Positions 7,776 to 17,873 of a stretch of 64,000 nucleotides of DNA are shown here, one piece after another (position 1 is the first letter of the stretch; each line of letters starts with the position of its first letter). The position numbers were made by a program, and so were the translations under genes. The stretch is from an uncultured beta proteobacterium. GTDB taxonomy: Bacteria; Pseudomonadota; Gammaproteobacteria; Burkholderiales; SG8-41. Under the pieces are notes generated by a model. It searched no databases. It had not been told where the DNA came from and saw only the letters and a program-made list of their open reading frames with translations. The stretch spans positions 62,001 to 126,000 of the forward strand of contig CAISYC010000013.1 of assembly GCA_903889565.1 (NCBI GenBank), given 5' to 3'.

Positions 7776-9215
7776 ATGTTCAAAAAAACATTTATCACGT
7801 TGACGGTGGCTGCGGTCGCCGCGATTGGCGCGCTTGCCTTCTGGCAGGGCGATTTTTCGTCGATCAAGAGTTCCCACGCCGTGTCGTCGCAGCCGGCGGT
7901 GTTGCAGAGCGGGCGCGGCCTGCCGGACTTTACCGCGCTGGTCGAGCAGGCCGGTCCCGCGGTAGTCAACATCAGTGTGGTGCAGAAGTTGCGGACTGCC
8001 GGCCCCGCAGCGGGTCTCAATCCCGACGATCCGTTCTACGAATTTTTCCGCCGTTTTCAAGGGGGCGCGCCGCAGCCGCGCGAGGAGCAGCAGCAGGGTG
8101 TCGGTTCTGGCTTCATCGTCAGTGCCGACGGGCTGGTGCTGACCAATGCCCATGTCGTGGCGGATGCCAGCGAGGTCACGGTCAAACTGACGGACAAACG
8201 CGAATTCAAGGCGCGGGTGCTGGGCGTCGACCGCCGTACCGATGTCGCCTTGATCAAGATCGACGCGCGCGACCTGCCGACGGTTCGCGTCGGCAATTCC
8301 TCGCAGGTCAAGGTCGGCGAATGGGTGGCCGCGATCGGCTCGCCGTTCGGCTTCGAGAACTCGGTGACGGCCGGCATCGTCAGCGCCAAGGCGCGCGTGC
8401 TGCCGGATGAAAATTTCGTGCCGTTTCTGCAAACCGATGTCGCGATCAATCCGGGCAATTCGGGCGGCCCGCTGTTCAATATGAACGGCGAGGTGGTCGG
8501 CATCAATTCGCAGATCTACAGCCGCACCGGCGGTTACATGGGCTTGTCGTTCGCGATCCCGATCGAGGTGGCGATGAAGGTCAAGGATGACCTGCAGAAA
8601 TACGGCAAGGTCAGCCGCGGCCGCCTGGGTGTCAACATCCAGCCGTTGTCCAAGGATCTGGCGGATTCCTTCGGGCTGAAGACCACGCAGGGTGCGCTGG
8701 TCAGTGCGGTCGAACCGAACAGCGCCGCGGCGCGCGCCGGTATCGAGGCGGGCGATGTGGTGCTGGCGGCCAACGATCAGGCGATCGATCAGCCGGCGGA
8801 TCTGGTGCGGGCGGTCGGTGATGCCAAACCGGGGGCCGGCCTCAAATTGAAAGTCTGGCATCAGGGAGCTGCGCGGGAACTCGTTGCACGACTCGGCGAA
8901 GCGGCGCCGGAACAGGCGGCGGCCAACGATGAACCGCCGGCGCAGCCGTCGGCCAAACTCGGACTCAGCCTGCGGCCATTGACGGGCGACGAAAAACAGC
9001 AGATCGGTGCGCGCAGCGGTTTGGTGGTCGAGGATGTTTCCGGACCGGCGGCTGCGGCCGGCATCGTGCCCGGCGACGTCATCCTTGCGGTCAACAACCA
9101 GCCGGTCAACAGCATTGCGGAATTGCGCCGTTTGCTTCCGCATGCGAAAGGCAGCGTCGCCATGCTGGTCCAGCGCGAGAACCAGCGGATCTACATTCCG
9201 GTGCGCATCGGCTGA
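7776..9215 (+). CDS. Periplasmic HtrA/DegQ/MucD-type serine protease
   Basis: S1C serine endoprotease of 479 aa for periplasmic protein quality control. An N-terminal membrane/signal segment (residues 5-23) precedes the protease domain with the triad His126 (TNAHVVAD), Asp156 (RRTDVALI) and Ser229 (NPGNSGGP). Two PDZ domains follow, around residues 285-375 (GRLGVNI) and 395-475 (KLGLSL). A perfect AAGGAGA lies 5 nt upstream of the ATG. It is monocistronic and ends in a strong terminator. No sigma-E operon partners are seen here. Between DegP, DegQ and MucD the assignment is ambiguous. Confidence 0.93.
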   Translation: MFKKTFITLTVAAVAAIGALAFWQGDFSSIKSSHAVSSQPAVLQSGRGLPDFTALVEQAGPAVVNISVVQKLRTAGPAAGLNPDDPFYEFFRRFQGGAPQPREEQQQGVGSGFIVSADGLVLTNAHVVADASEVTVKLTDKREFKARVLGVDRRTDVALIKIDARDLPTVRVGNSSQVKVGEWVAAIGSPFGFENSVTAGIVSAKARVLPDENFVPFLQTDVAINPGNSGGPLFNMNGEVVGINSQIYSRTGGYMGLSFAIPIEVAMKVKDDLQKYGKVSRGRLGVNIQPLSKDLADSFGLKTTQGALVSAVEPNSAAARAGIEAGDVVLAANDQAIDQPADLVRAVGDAKPGAGLKLKVWHQGAARELVARLGEAAPEQAAANDEPPAQPSAKLGLSLRPLTGDEKQQIGARSGLVVEDVSGPAAAAGIVPGDVILAVNNQPVNSIAELRRLLPHAKGSVAMLVQRENQRIYIPVRIG

Positions 9216-9253
9216 TGCGTCTTGCCGGCGGTGCCCGCCGGCCCTTGAAAATA

Positions 9254-9288
9254 AAAACATCCCGGCGGCAGTTGCGCCGGGATGTTTT
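9254..9288. terminator. Rho-independent terminator after HtrA protease gene
   Basis: A 14-bp perfect stem (AAAACATCCCGGCG paired with CGCCGGGATGTTTT) encloses a 7-nt loop, with A and T runs on either side, so it could work in both directions. It lies 38 nt after the protease stop and isolates it from the ATP-grasp cluster. Confidence 0.9.
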
Positions 9289-9402
9289 CGTACGTTTGCC
9301 ATCCGTACAGGCGTAGACTTGAAGCGTGCGGCCTGTTCGCACGCAGCGAGCACGATTCTTGCTGACTTGGGTAATGAACGGCAACGTAGCTTTGAATTTC
9401 TG

Positions 9403-10845
9403 ATGAATATCAATAATTACCCGCTCAACGGGCTGTATGACGAATTGATCGATGCGGCTGGCAAGCCGCGTCCTCCGGCCAAAGCCTTATTCGAGTATCT
9501 GGCGGCGTTCGATCCGGCCGAACTGAATGCACGCCGCGCTGCCGTCGACGCCGCCATCATGACGATGGGGATTACCTTCACGATCTACAGTGACGGCACC
9601 AACATCGACCGCGCGTGGCCTTTCGACATCATTCCGCGGATCATGGGCAATCACGAGTGGCGGCGGGTCGATGCGGGCCTGCGGCAGCGGCTGAAAGCGC
9701 TCAATCTGTTCATCAACGACCTTTACAACGGGCAGAAGATCGTCAAGGACGGTGTATTTCCGATCGAGGTGCTGGCCGGGTCGAAAAATTTCCGCGAACA
9801 GTGCAAGGGCATCACGCCCCGTTTTGGGGTGTGGGCGCATATATGCGGCACCGATTTGGTGCGGGATGCCGACGGTACGATTTATGTACTCGAAGACAAT
9901 CTGCGCGTGCCCTCCGGCGTTTCCTACATGCTCGAGAACCGCATGCTGATGAAGCGCTTGTTTCCCGAACTGTTCCAGAAGAGCGAAATCCTGCCGGTGG
10001 ACGATTACACCACCCGCCTGCATGAAACCCTCGCCGCGCTGTCGCCGTATCCGGGCGAACGCCCGGTCATCGCCGTGCTGACGCCCGGAATCTACAACTC
10101 GGCGTATTTCGAGCACAGCTATCTCGCCCAGCAGATGGGGGCGGTGCTGGTCGAAGGCCCCGATCTGGTGGTCGCCGAGGACGATTGCGTTTACATGAAA
10201 ACCATCGACGGGCTGCGCCGCATCGATGTGATCTATCGCCGCATCGATGACGACTTTCTCGACCCCGAGTCGTTCAGGCCGGATTCGGCGCTGGGCGTGC
10301 CCGGGCTGATGCGGGCGTGGCGGCGCGGCAAGGTGGCGATTGCCAATGCGCCGGGCGCCGGCGTCGCCGACGACAAGGTGGTTTATACCTTCGTGCCGAA
10401 GATCATCAAATACTATCTCGATGAAGACGCGATCCTGCCCAACGTGCCGAGTTATCTGTGCATGGACGCCAAGGAACGCGAATACGTGCTGGCGAATCTC
10501 GACAAACTGGTGGTAAAGCCGGCCAACGAATCCGGCGGCTACGGCATGATCATCGGGCCGCGCGCGACGCCGGCCGAGCGCGAGCGTTTTCGCGAGCAGA
10601 TCCTGGCCGATCCGCGCAATTACATGGCGCAGCCGACGTTGAGCCTGTCGACGGCGCCGACGCTGGTCGATGGCGGGCTCGCTCCGCGTCACCTTGACCT
10701 GCGGCCGTTCGTGCTGCAGTCCGAGAATATGTACGTGACCACCGGCGGGCTTACGCGCGTAGCGATGCGCGAGGGTTCGCTGGTGGTCAATTCATCACAG
10801 GGTGGCGGCAGCAAGGACACCTGGATCGTTGAGGAGCGACGCTGA
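9403..10845 (+). CDS. Circularly permuted ATP-grasp type 2 family protein
   Basis: Protein of 480 aa belonging to the circularly permuted ATP-grasp group (former DUF404/DUF407). Family segments seen are FTIYSDGTNIDRAWPFDIIPRI near residue 50, LTPGIYNSAYFEHSYLA mid-protein, ALGVPGLMRAW, VVKPANESGGYGM (nucleotide-binding part) and the C-terminal QGGGSKDTW. Such proteins are predicted amide/peptide ligases of unknown product. The frame is open far upstream; ATG 9403 was chosen because the conserved region begins there and the upstream sequence overlaps the terminator. The stop shares one base with the alpha-E start (TGATG). A paralogous copy is fused to alpha-E at 15403. Confidence 0.9.
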   Translation: MNINNYPLNGLYDELIDAAGKPRPPAKALFEYLAAFDPAELNARRAAVDAAIMTMGITFTIYSDGTNIDRAWPFDIIPRIMGNHEWRRVDAGLRQRLKALNLFINDLYNGQKIVKDGVFPIEVLAGSKNFREQCKGITPRFGVWAHICGTDLVRDADGTIYVLEDNLRVPSGVSYMLENRMLMKRLFPELFQKSEILPVDDYTTRLHETLAALSPYPGERPVIAVLTPGIYNSAYFEHSYLAQQMGAVLVEGPDLVVAEDDCVYMKTIDGLRRIDVIYRRIDDDFLDPESFRPDSALGVPGLMRAWRRGKVAIANAPGAGVADDKVVYTFVPKIIKYYLDEDAILPNVPSYLCMDAKEREYVLANLDKLVVKPANESGGYGMIIGPRATPAERERFREQILADPRNYMAQPTLSLSTAPTLVDGGLAPRHLDLRPFVLQSENMYVTTGGLTRVAMREGSLVVNSSQGGGSKDTWIVEERR

Positions 10846-11813
10846 TGCTTTCCCGTGTGGCGGAAAATCTCTACTGGATGACGCGCTATATGGAGCGCGC
10901 GGAAAATACCGCGCGCCTGATCAATGCCACAAGCCAGGTGCTGCTCGACCTGCCGCGCGGCGCCTCATTCGGCTGGGACGTGCTGATCCAGGTCGCCGGT
11001 CTCGACAAATTGTTCCGCGAGCACTATCCGACTTTCGACGAGACCAGCATCATGCGTTTTCTCGTCAGCGACGAAAAAAATCCGAGCTCCATCGTCTCCT
11101 GCATCCACAACGCGCGCGAAAACAGCCGTACCCTGCGCGAAGTGCTGCCGCGCACGGCGTGGGAACGCATCAATGCGCTGTATCTGTTTGTGAACGGGCG
11201 CGCCGCCCATGCGGTGGAGCGCGCGCGCCGTTACAACATCCTCGAGGAAATCATCGAGCGGCGCCAGTCGGTGGTCGGTTTGCTGGCCGATTGCATGAGC
11301 CACGACGTTGCGTATTACTTCATCCGGCTCGGCCGTTTCATCGAGCGCGCCGACATGACCACGCGGATGCTCGACATCAACGCCGCGGTGCTGGTGCCGC
11401 GCCAGCAGGTGCCGGAAGATCCGGCGATGGCGCTGCTGTGGATGGGCGTGCTTAAATCGCTCAACGCCTACCAGATGTACCGGCGGCACGCCTCGGTGCA
11501 TGTGCACGGCACCGAGGTCGTCAATTACCTGCTGAAGGATCCGCTGTTTCCGCGCACGGTGCGGCATTGCCTCGACGAAATCGAATCCTGCGTTTCCGAA
11601 TTGCCGCATCACGGCGCGCCGCTGAAGACCCTGCGCATCGCGCAGCGGCGGATCGCCGGCATGAAGGTGGACGGCCTGACGCCGGCGCAGCGGCACGAAT
11701 ACCTCGACGCCGTGCAGTCCGATCTGGCGCGCGTGCACGAGGAAATTGCCACCGAATATTTTCATTTCTGCGAACAGAGCCCCGACCCGCTTAAAGCGGT
11801 CGCCGCGGGTTGA
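10845..11813 (+). CDS. Alpha-E domain-containing protein
   Basis: All-helical alpha-E (DUF403) protein of 322 aa. It opens with the family signature LSRVAENLYWMTRYMERAENTARLI and continues with repeated helices and FIRLGRFIERADMTTRMLD. Its biochemical role is unknown; it almost always accompanies circularly permuted ATP-grasp proteins and transglutaminase-like enzymes, consistent with a shared complex or pathway. It is translationally coupled to the ATP-grasp gene. The homologous domain is fused to ATP-grasp in the second copy of the system. Confidence 0.9.
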   Translation: MLSRVAENLYWMTRYMERAENTARLINATSQVLLDLPRGASFGWDVLIQVAGLDKLFREHYPTFDETSIMRFLVSDEKNPSSIVSCIHNARENSRTLREVLPRTAWERINALYLFVNGRAAHAVERARRYNILEEIIERRQSVVGLLADCMSHDVAYYFIRLGRFIERADMTTRMLDINAAVLVPRQQVPEDPAMALLWMGVLKSLNAYQMYRRHASVHVHGTEVVNYLLKDPLFPRTVRHCLDEIESCVSELPHHGAPLKTLRIAQRRIAGMKVDGLTPAQRHEYLDAVQSDLARVHEEIATEYFHFCEQSPDPLKAVAAG

Positions 11814-11912
11814 GTTGCTTGCGCATGCAGCCCCACTCGCTGCCTGGCGATTTGCCTGTATGTCTGCATAGACGCTGCGCCGGCCGGCGCAACGCCTGAA
11901 AGGATAGCCTTA

Positions 11913-14900
11913 GTGTCCATCCATGTTGCTTTGAATCACGTCACGCATTACCGATACGACCGGCTGGTGAACCTGAGCCCGCAGGTGGTGCGCCTGCGGC
12001 CGGCGCCGCATAGTCGAACGCGCATACTTGCGTATTCCCTGCGCGTCACGCCGGAGGGGCATTTCATCAACTGGCAGCAGGATCCGCAGGCTAATTTTCT
12101 GGCGCGACTGGTGTTCCCGGAGAAGACGCGGGAATTTCGGGTCGAAGTCGATCTGGTCGCGGAAATGTCGGTGTTCAACCCGTTCGATTTTTTTCTGGAG
12201 CCCCACGCCGGCGAATATCCGTTTTGCTATACGGCCGAAGAGCGCGTCGAACTGGTGCCGTATCTGATCAAGCGTGCGGCGGCGCCGGAATTCGCCGACT
12301 ATCTGGCAGGCATTTCGCGCGAGAAGATGCGCACCATCGATTTTCTGGTGGGCCTCAATCAGAAATTGCAGTCGGATATTTCATACCTGATCCGCATGGA
12401 GCCCGGCGTGCAGACGCCGGAACAAACGCTGATTCGCCGAGAGGGCTCCTGCCGCGACAGCGCATGGTTGCTGGTGCAACTGCTGCGCCATCTCGGTCTG
12501 GCCGCGCGATTCGTCTCCGGTTACCTGATACAACTCAAGCCGGATGTGAAGTCGCTCGACGGCCCGAGCGGCGCGAGCGAAGATTTCACCGATCTGCATG
12601 CATGGTGCGAAGTGTATCTGCCGGGCGCAGGCTGGATCGGGCTCGATCCGACTTCCGGCCTGCTCGCCGGCGAAGGCCACATACCGCTGGCCTGTTCGCC
12701 GGAGCCGTCATCGGCGGCGCCGATTACCGGTGCAGTAGACGATTGCGAGGTCGAATTCGAACACATCATGAAGGTCGAGCGCGTGTGGGAGGCGCCGCGC
12801 GTGACCAAGCCGTATACCGAGGAGCAGTGGCAGACCATTGAAAAACTCGGCCACCAGATCGACCGCGATCTGCTGATCCAGGATGTGCGGTTGACGCAGG
12901 GTGGCGAGCCGACCTTCGTCTCGGTGGATGATCGTGACGGCGCGGAATGGAATACCGAGGCGATGGGGCCGAACAAGCGCCCGCTCGCTGCCGAATTGCT
13001 GGCGCGACTGAAAAAACATTACGCGCCCAACGGACTGCTGCATTACGGTCAGGGCAAATGGTATCCCGGAGAAATGCTGCCGCGCTGGTCGCTCAATGCG
13101 TTCTGGCGTGCCGATGGTGAGCCATTGTGGTCCGATCCGGCACTGTTTGCGGATGAGAAAACGGACTACAAGGTCAATACGGCGCTTGCACACGATTTTC
13201 TGGATGGCGTCGCGCGACGGCTCGAATTGAATCCTGAATTCGTGTTCCCGGCGTTCGAGGATGTACTGTATTACCTCTGGCGCGAACGCCGTCTGCCTTC
13301 AAACGTTGATCCCCTTGATTCGAAACTCGAGGATCCGCTCGAGCGCAAGCGTCTGCGCAAATTGTTTACCGAGGGACTCGACAAAATTGTCGGCCATGTG
13401 TTGCCGGTATCGCGGGCGCCGGGCAATCAACGCTGGCAAAGCGGATCATGGTTTTTGCGTGAAGAACGCTGCTATCTGATTCCAGGCGATTCGCCGCTCG
13501 GTTACCGGCTGCCGCTGGATTCACAACCGTGGGCATCGGCGACGGACTATCCGTGGGTGCACGCGCCGGACCCGACGCAGGCGTTTGCGCCGCTGCCGCC
13601 GTACCGCCGGCTGCGCCTGCAATCGCCGGGGGATGCCAACGGCCTTCGGCAGGGCGACGGCACCGGTGAAATTGCGGGCGACGGCAAGGACGCGGCGCGC
13701 GCGGGGGCGGCAAGTTCGGCTGCAGACGTGAGACCACCGCGCCACGCCGAGTCCGCAGGCTGGATCACGCGCACCGCGATGTGTGCGGAGGTTCGCGGCG
13801 GCTGTTTATACATTTTCATGCCGCCGCTGTCGGTGCTCGAGGACTATCTCGAACTGGTTACCGTGATCGAGGACACCGCCGCAGAAATGAAATTGCCGGT
13901 CGTGCTTGAAGGCTACGAGCCGCCGCGCGATCCGCGTCTGGTCAGTTTGCGCGTGACGCCGGATCCGGGGGTGATCGAAGTCAACATTCAGCCGGCGAAG
14001 AGCTGGGACCAACTGGTCGAGCAGACCGAGTTTCTCTACGACGCCGCGCACCAGACGCGGCTGTCGAGCGAAAAATTCATGCTCGACGGCCGTCACACCG
14101 GTACCGGCGGCGGCAACCATTTCGTACTCGGTGGCGCGACGCCGGCCGACTCGCCGTTTCTGCGGCGGCCCGATGTGCTGGCGAGCATGATCGCGTACTG
14201 GCACAACCATCCGTCGCTGTCGTACCTGTTTTCGGGCATGTTCATCGGGCCGACCAGCCAGGCGCCGCGGATCGACGAGGCGCGTAACGACTCGGTCTAC
14301 GAAATCGAAATCGCCTTCCGTGAAATGCGCCGTCTAAAGCTCGAAGGCAAACTCGGCGCCGCGCCGTGGCAGGTTGATCGCATGCTGCGCAACTTGTTGA
14401 TCGATGTGACCGGCAACACCCATCGCGCCGAATTCTGCATCGACAAATTGTATTCGCCCGACAGCGCAACCGGTCGTCTCGGCCTGCTGGAATTGCGTGC
14501 CTTTGAAATGCCGCCGCACGCGCGCATGAGCCTTGCGCAGCAGTTGCTGATGCGCGGACTGGTGTCGCGCTTCTGGCAGCATCCCTACCAGCCTGAGCGC
14601 CTTAAACGCTGGGGCACGGAATTGCACGATCGTTTCATGTTGCCGTATTTCGTCTGGAGCGATTTCGGCGACGTCATCGAAGAGATGAACGATTTCGGTT
14701 ATCCGCTGAAAGCCGACTGGTTCGGTCCGCATTTCGAGTTTCGCTTTCCGCGACTCGGCGATTTTGCCGCCAACAATGTCGAGTGCGAATTGAGGCTGGC
14801 ACTGGAGCCGTGGCACGTGCTTGGCGAGGAGAACGCGGCAGGCGGTACCGCGCGCTACGTCGATTCTTCGCTCGAACGGCTGCAGGTGCTGGTGCGCGGA

Positions 14901-15284
14901 CTGATCGACGAGCGTCACGTCATGGTCTGCAACGGCCGGCCGGTGCCGCTGCAGCCGACCGGCAATGTCGGCGAATTCGTCGGCGGGGTGCGCTATCGCG
15001 CATGGGCGCCGCCGTCCGCACTGCATCCAACCATCGGCACGCATGTGCCGCTGGTGTTCGATCTGGTCGATACCTGGATGAACCGTTCGCGCGGCGGCTG
15101 CCAGTACCATGTTGCGCATCCGGGCGGTCTCAGTTACGACACCTTCCCGGTCAATGCGTACACGGCTGAGGCGCGGCGCCTTGGCCGGTTCTTCCGCATT
15201 GGCCACACGCCGGGCGCGGTCACCGTCAACGCGGAACTGCGCAATCCCGACCTTCCGTTTACTTTGGACTTGCGCCGTCGCTAG
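11913..15284 (+). CDS. Transglutaminase-like protease fused to DUF2126 putative amidoligase
   Basis: Large protein of 1123 aa. Residues 1-90 match the bacterial transglutaminase N-terminal beta domain (LNHVTHYRYDRLV). The papain-like catalytic triad is Cys180 (EGSCRDSAW), His229 (DLHAWCE) and Asp245 (IGLDPTSG). The remaining two thirds, from about residue 300, is DUF2126, annotated as a putative amidoligase; motifs include TQGGEPTFVS and HTGTGGGNH. GTG at 11913 is used, with GAAAGGAT upstream and the N-terminus matching the family. Ligase and peptidase-like activities in one polypeptide fit synthesis and editing or transfer of a peptide-like conjugate; that function is inferred. A less conserved linker lies near residues 555-610. 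Confidence 0.9.
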   Translation: MSIHVALNHVTHYRYDRLVNLSPQVVRLRPAPHSRTRILAYSLRVTPEGHFINWQQDPQANFLARLVFPEKTREFRVEVDLVAEMSVFNPFDFFLEPHAGEYPFCYTAEERVELVPYLIKRAAAPEFADYLAGISREKMRTIDFLVGLNQKLQSDISYLIRMEPGVQTPEQTLIRREGSCRDSAWLLVQLLRHLGLAARFVSGYLIQLKPDVKSLDGPSGASEDFTDLHAWCEVYLPGAGWIGLDPTSGLLAGEGHIPLACSPEPSSAAPITGAVDDCEVEFEHIMKVERVWEAPRVTKPYTEEQWQTIEKLGHQIDRDLLIQDVRLTQGGEPTFVSVDDRDGAEWNTEAMGPNKRPLAAELLARLKKHYAPNGLLHYGQGKWYPGEMLPRWSLNAFWRADGEPLWSDPALFADEKTDYKVNTALAHDFLDGVARRLELNPEFVFPAFEDVLYYLWRERRLPSNVDPLDSKLEDPLERKRLRKLFTEGLDKIVGHVLPVSRAPGNQRWQSGSWFLREERCYLIPGDSPLGYRLPLDSQPWASATDYPWVHAPDPTQAFAPLPPYRRLRLQSPGDANGLRQGDGTGEIAGDGKDAARAGAASSAADVRPPRHAESAGWITRTAMCAEVRGGCLYIFMPPLSVLEDYLELVTVIEDTAAEMKLPVVLEGYEPPRDPRLVSLRVTPDPGVIEVNIQPAKSWDQLVEQTEFLYDAAHQTRLSSEKFMLDGRHTGTGGGNHFVLGGATPADSPFLRRPDVLASMIAYWHNHPSLSYLFSGMFIGPTSQAPRIDEARNDSVYEIEIAFREMRRLKLEGKLGAAPWQVDRMLRNLLIDVTGNTHRAEFCIDKLYSPDSATGRLGLLELRAFEMPPHARMSLAQQLLMRGLVSRFWQHPYQPERLKRWGTELHDRFMLPYFVWSDFGDVIEEMNDFGYPLKADWFGPHFEFRFPRLGDFAANNVECELRLALEPWHVLGEENAAGGTARYVDSSLERLQVLVRGLIDERHVMVCNGRPVPLQPTGNVGEFVGGVRYRAWAPPSALHPTIGTHVPLVFDLVDTWMNRSRGGCQYHVAHPGGLSYDTFPVNAYTAEARRLGRFFRIGHTPGAVTVNAELRNPDLPFTLDLRRR

Positions 15285-15402
15285 AGCGCCTGACATGATG
15301 AAACACGAGTGCGTTGCATCATGTTGGGCACTATTGGGCATAATGTCGTCCGACCCGTTGCTGCCGCGCTGATGCGCGGTCGTTGACCCCGGACATAGAA
15401 CC

Positions 15403-17868
15403 ATGCTGGAAGAAATGCTCGCCACCTATCCTGAACCGCAAGGGCGCTTCGACGAATTGTTCGAGGCGCGCATGCAGCCGCGCCCGCACTGGTCGCGCTT
15501 TTTGTCCGAACTCAGCGCCGCCTCGCCCAGCGGCATCCGGGAACGCCTGCTCGCTGCAGAGCGTCGCATCCGCGACAGCGGTGTGACCTACAACGTCTAC
15601 GCCGACCCGATGGGCCACGATCGTCCGTGGGATCTCGACGTGCTGCCCCTGATCATCGCGCCGGATGAATGGCAGCAACTCGAGGCCGGCATCGCGCAGC
15701 GCGCTTCGCTGTTCAACCGGGTGCTCGGCGATCTTTACGGCGAGCAAAGCCTGCTCAAGGAAGGGCTGATTCCACCCTCGCTGATTCTGGGGCAGAGCGG
15801 CTTTCTGCGCCCGGCGCGCGGCATGCGCGTTCCCGGCGGCATTCATTTGCATGTGTATGCCGCGGATCTGGCGCGGTCGCCGGACGGCCGCTGGTGGGTG
15901 ATGGCGGATCGCACGCAGGCACCGTCCGGCGCCGGCTATGCGTTGGAAAACAGGCTCGTTGTCTCGCGCACTTTTCCGGCCCTGTATCGCGATCTCGGCA
16001 TTCAGCATGTGGCGCGTTTTTTCGCCACACTGCGCGATTCGCTGATGCAGTTCGCGCCGCGCGGCGACGGCCAGACGCTGACGGTTCTGCTGACGCCGGG
16101 CCCGTACAACGAAACCTATTTCGAACACGCCTTGCTTGCGCGCTACCTCGGTTTTCCGCTGGTCGAAGGCGGCGACCTCACGGTGCGCGAAGGCCGCGTC
16201 TGGCTGAAAACCATCGGCGGGCTCAAACGCGTGCACGCGATTCTGCGCCGGCAGGACGATAACTATTGCGATCCGGTCGAACTGCGGGCGGATTCCGCGC
16301 TCGGTGTCGCCGGCCTCATGGATTGTGCGCGGCGCGGCAGCGTGCTGATTGCCAACGCGCTGGGTTCGGGCGTGCTGGAATCCGGTGCCTTGCTCGGCTT
16401 TCTGCCGCGCCTGTCGGAACATCTGCTCGGCCAGCCGCTGCAACTGCCGTCGATTGCAACCTGGTGGTGCGGCGAGGCGGCGGCGCAGGCCGATGCGCTT
16501 GAGCACTACCAGAAGCTGGTGTTCAAACCGGCCGATCCGGGGCAGGGCTTCGAAACCATCTTCGGCCAGGATCTGGACGAGCGCGGACTTGCCACATTGC
16601 GCAAAAAGCTCGCGGCACATCCGGAACGCTTTGTCGCGCAGGAACTGGTGCGCCTGTCGCAGGCGCCGGTGCTGGTCAAAGGGCAGAGCGAGAAAATTGC
16701 CGCGCGCAATATCGGGCTGCGCGTATTCGCAGTGGCCTCGCCCAACGGCTATGTCGTGATGCCCGGGGGACTCACGCGGGTGGCAAGCAGCGCCGACGTG
16801 CGCGTGGTGTCGATGCAGCGCGGCGGCGGTTCGAAAGACACCTGGGTGATGTCGGCAGGGCCGGTCGATTCATCGTTTACGCTGCTGCGCAATACGGTGA
16901 CCGCGACCGATCTGGTGCGGGTGCGCGCCGGTATTCCCTCGCGCGTGATCGAAAACCTGTTCTGGTTCGGCCGCTATCAGGAGCGCTGCGACGACACCGC
17001 GCGCTTGCTGCGGGTGGCTTTGAATCAAAAACTGCAGGAAACCGAAGACGAGGAAAACGCGCTGACACCGATTCTGGCGCTGACACGTGCCTTCGGCGTG
17101 CTCGAAGACGAGGAGAAGGATGCGGATATCGATGTCGCGTTGATGGGGGCATCGACACTCGAGACCCATCCGCTCGGACTGCCGGCGAATCTGCGCGCGC
17201 TCGAACGCGTCGCCTTCAACCTGCGCGACCGCATGTCGCTCGACAACTGGCGCACCATCAACGGACTGATCAAGGATCCGGTGTTCGGCCGCAAGGCGAC
17301 GCTGTCGGACACCTTGAACTGGCTCGATCGCAATGTGACCAGCCTGATGACGCTATCCGGTTTTGCGCTCGACGGCATGACGCGTGACGACGGCTGGCTA
17401 TTCCTGTCGATCGGCAGGCGCATTGAACGGCTCGCATTTCAATGTCTTGCGCTGCATGTGGCGTTCCGCAACAGCAGCGATTCCGGACTCGGCTGGCTGC
17501 TGAGCCTGGCCGATTCGGCGGTGACCTATCGATCGCGATATATGGCGCGCCCGGAATGGCTGCCGGTGCTCGACCTGCTGATCCTCGACGGCGCCAACCC
17601 GCGTTCGGTAGTGTTTCAGACCGGCGGCATTGCGGCGGATCTCGCCAAGCTCGAACTCAACTACGGCGCCTGCGGCAGCGATCTGCTGGCGGCGGAAGTG
17701 GCCGCCCTGAAGAAAATCAATCCCGCGCGCGATCTGCAGCCGGATAACGCGCAGCTGCGCAATACCATCGATGCGCTGAGGCACACCGCTTTTTCAATCA
17801 GCGATCACCTGACGCAGCGATTCTTCAACCTTGCGCGCACCAGTATCTGGGCCACACTTGGCATGTAA
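15403..17868 (+). CDS. Circularly permuted ATP-grasp fused to alpha-E domain
   Basis: Fusion protein of 821 aa. Residues 1-490 are a circularly permuted ATP-grasp unit paralogous to the 9403 gene: compare YNVYADPMGHDRPWDLDVLPL, LTPGPYNETYFEHALLA, VFKPADPGQGFE and QRGGGSKDTW. From about residue 508 an alpha-E domain begins (PSRVIENLFWFGRYQERCDDTARLL). The fusion directly supports physical cooperation between the two separate proteins in the upstream copy. Sequence divergence between the copies suggests different substrates rather than recent duplication. The gene follows the DUF2126 gene by 118 nt and precedes a transglutaminase by 5 nt. Confidence 0.92.
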   Translation: MLEEMLATYPEPQGRFDELFEARMQPRPHWSRFLSELSAASPSGIRERLLAAERRIRDSGVTYNVYADPMGHDRPWDLDVLPLIIAPDEWQQLEAGIAQRASLFNRVLGDLYGEQSLLKEGLIPPSLILGQSGFLRPARGMRVPGGIHLHVYAADLARSPDGRWWVMADRTQAPSGAGYALENRLVVSRTFPALYRDLGIQHVARFFATLRDSLMQFAPRGDGQTLTVLLTPGPYNETYFEHALLARYLGFPLVEGGDLTVREGRVWLKTIGGLKRVHAILRRQDDNYCDPVELRADSALGVAGLMDCARRGSVLIANALGSGVLESGALLGFLPRLSEHLLGQPLQLPSIATWWCGEAAAQADALEHYQKLVFKPADPGQGFETIFGQDLDERGLATLRKKLAAHPERFVAQELVRLSQAPVLVKGQSEKIAARNIGLRVFAVASPNGYVVMPGGLTRVASSADVRVVSMQRGGGSKDTWVMSAGPVDSSFTLLRNTVTATDLVRVRAGIPSRVIENLFWFGRYQERCDDTARLLRVALNQKLQETEDEENALTPILALTRAFGVLEDEEKDADIDVALMGASTLETHPLGLPANLRALERVAFNLRDRMSLDNWRTINGLIKDPVFGRKATLSDTLNWLDRNVTSLMTLSGFALDGMTRDDGWLFLSIGRRIERLAFQCLALHVAFRNSSDSGLGWLLSLADSAVTYRSRYMARPEWLPVLDLLILDGANPRSVVFQTGGIAADLAKLELNYGACGSDLLAAEVAALKKINPARDLQPDNAQLRNTIDALRHTAFSISDHLTQRFFNLARTSIWATLGM

Positions 17869-17873
17869 CCGGC

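Noticed and set aside
9007-9402. Longer N-terminus for the ATP-grasp protein
   Set aside because: The extension overlaps the HtrA gene and its terminator and does not resemble the family.
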